A stretch of DNA of 64,000 nt from Mesodorylaimus sp. YZB2_4 (taxonomy: Eukaryota > Nematoda > Enoplea > Dorylaimida > Dorylaimidae). The position numbers and the translations under genes are program-made. Of this stretch, positions 62,923 to 64,000 are shown piece after piece (the stretch's first letter is position 1; every line of letters starts with the position of its first letter). Where the stretch lies: positions 1 to 64,000 of the forward strand of contig JASANH010000519.1 of NCBI GenBank assembly GCA_030248295.1. The letters are read 5' to 3'. The notes beneath the pieces are model-generated. The model made no database searches and was not told the origin of the DNA. It saw only the letters and a program-made list of their open reading frames with translations.

Positions 62923-63671
62923 TGTTGTGACCATTGCCGCTTGGGGGCGCCTGGAGTTCTTGGGGGTGTGCATTGTGCAGTTGGCTCGGTGAGGAGGAGC
63001 CAGGGCGGTATAAGAGCAGGCCGCCTGGAGAGATCGGGGCTCTCCCTTGCTTGTTTTCGCTCGATTCGGTTCCATCTGTTTTGTTCTGAATTTGTGGGGA
63101 GCCACCCCTTGTGTTGTCCACCCCATCGGCAGAACCGTGGGGCAGGCCAGGCGCCAGCCAGGGACTTCGATTAGCATACTCTCAAAGGGCATCTGCGGTC
63201 TTCGTTTCCTTTGGTTCATACTGGAAGAGTCCAGGAGTTGACTCCAGGGCAGGTACTTGGTTTGCCTGCGGATTTGTCTGTGGGAAGATCTAGGACCGTT
63301 GAGACATCGTCGTGCTTTGTTGTGCTTCGTAAAAAGGATCCTCTGGTGCTGACGGAAGTCTTTACTGCGCCACCGACTGTGGAACTGTTCGTCAGCGTAG
63401 ACACCTTAGGACCGGGTGCATTCGACCAGCAGCCAGGCTAGTGTATCATTGCACAGAGCAGTTGCACGCACCCTTGGGAGGCGCGGCAGACACGCCTGAG
63501 GGGTTTGTTGAGGAATCGGGGTCTCAGTGATCGACACTCTGCAGGATTAAGCCTTTCTACCAGGCTTGGGCTATTGAAGACCTTGGACCGCTCGCTTGTA
63601 AGATCAGCCCGAACCCGCCGGTACAAGTGCGAAGAAGAGCTGTCGCACTCTCACAGACAACAATTATGACA
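62923..63671 (+). mobile_element. Candidate solo LTR
   Basis: A 749-bp unit starts TGTTGT and ends ATGACA, within CCAC on both sides (62919-62922 and 63672-63675), a possible 4-bp target duplication. A TATA box (TATAAGAG, 63009-63016) lies in the position expected for a U3 promoter. Its middle (63140-63400) is repeated near 1765-2010. No second LTR or internal gag-pol was seen before the window ends. The short matches make the exact ends provisional. Confidence 0.45.
63140..63400 (+). repeat. Dispersed repeat family 2, copy 2
   Basis: Aligns with 1765-2010 in the same orientation (see that entry for shared blocks). This copy contains an extra segment around 63225-63245 not present in the other. 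It lies within the LTR-like unit. Confidence 0.75.
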
Positions 63672-64000
63672 CCACCACAGCTCTGTGTGCTTCTCTGTTA
63701 GCCATGCCATTTTCTTTTACCATACCGCTGTCACTGATCGTGAGGGGAAATAATCGTGATCTAGCGAAGGGCAGATTTTTTCGTGATTTGAACCACCAAA
63801 TTACCAAAGTTTTTGAAGGTTTGGAGGAGAAGCAACGACAATGCATGGGAGACAGAAAAGGGCCAAACCTAAAAAGCGGATCCCGCTTTTCTGCACCTCG
63901 GTTAACTGAATAATTGCAACAAGTCCTCATTCCCCAATTTACTGTATGCAGTTGGCATGTAAGCTCGCCTAATGCATCTCTTTTCCGCATCTGAAGCAGT
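63672..64000. other. Right end of window, nothing identified
   Basis: The sequence after the LTR-like unit contains no recognisable retroelement primer-binding site, exon or repeat. Confidence 0.4.

Overview
This window is animal nuclear DNA, not bacterial. Nearly every recognisable gene is split by short GT-AG introns, many of 45-90 bp, with acceptors of the TTTCAG/TTTTAG type. The products are metazoan: JNK, AMPK beta, a Cys-loop receptor, peptide GPCRs, a DEG/ENaC channel, an OATP, a stomatin and a C-type lectin. GC is moderate. Compact genes, short introns, an EB-like cysteine module and a candidate amidated neuropeptide fit an ecdysozoan invertebrate (tardigrade- or nematode-like). That placement is inference; I did not identify the species.

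Layout. 0-12 kb, plus strand: diverged repeats, a secreted C-type lectin/PAN protein, a fatty-aldehyde dehydrogenase (ALDH3), a candidate neuropeptide precursor with two alternative last exons, a lysine-rich membrane protein with a shifting reading frame, and a small candidate membrane protein. 13-21 kb: a retinol-dehydrogenase-like SDR whose last intron carries a 1,055-bp terminal-inverted-repeat transposon, then JNK on the minus strand. JNK has an unusual Ser-rich N-terminal extension and an intron holding a cluster of hairpins. 24-35 kb: a secreted Pro/Gly/Gln-rich EB-module protein, a peptide GPCR (minus), an intronless broken DEG/ENaC copy, and an SLC37-type sugar-phosphate transporter (minus).

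36-50 kb, plus strand: a neuropeptide-type GPCR, a Cys-loop ligand-gated channel with an odd M2 filter, a secreted cysteine-rich protein, two tandem paralogous membrane proteins with PPxY-type tails, AMPK beta and a C2H2 zinc-finger protein. 50-60 kb, minus strand: a four-TM protein with a frame break, an OATP and a stomatin. 60-64 kb is gene-poor and ends in a solo-LTR-like repeat related to one near 2 kb.

The genes do not form an operon. Many encode membrane or signalling proteins, and the three cysteine-rich genes at 42-45 kb form a local cluster. Several genes (the GPCR at 36.7 kb, the four-TM gene, the lysine-rich gene and the DEG/ENaC copy) are interrupted by single-base frame changes, some in homopolymers. 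Some of these are probably assembly errors rather than decay. The 7-mer TACTGTA/TACAGTA looks several-fold over-represented, mostly in noncoding DNA.
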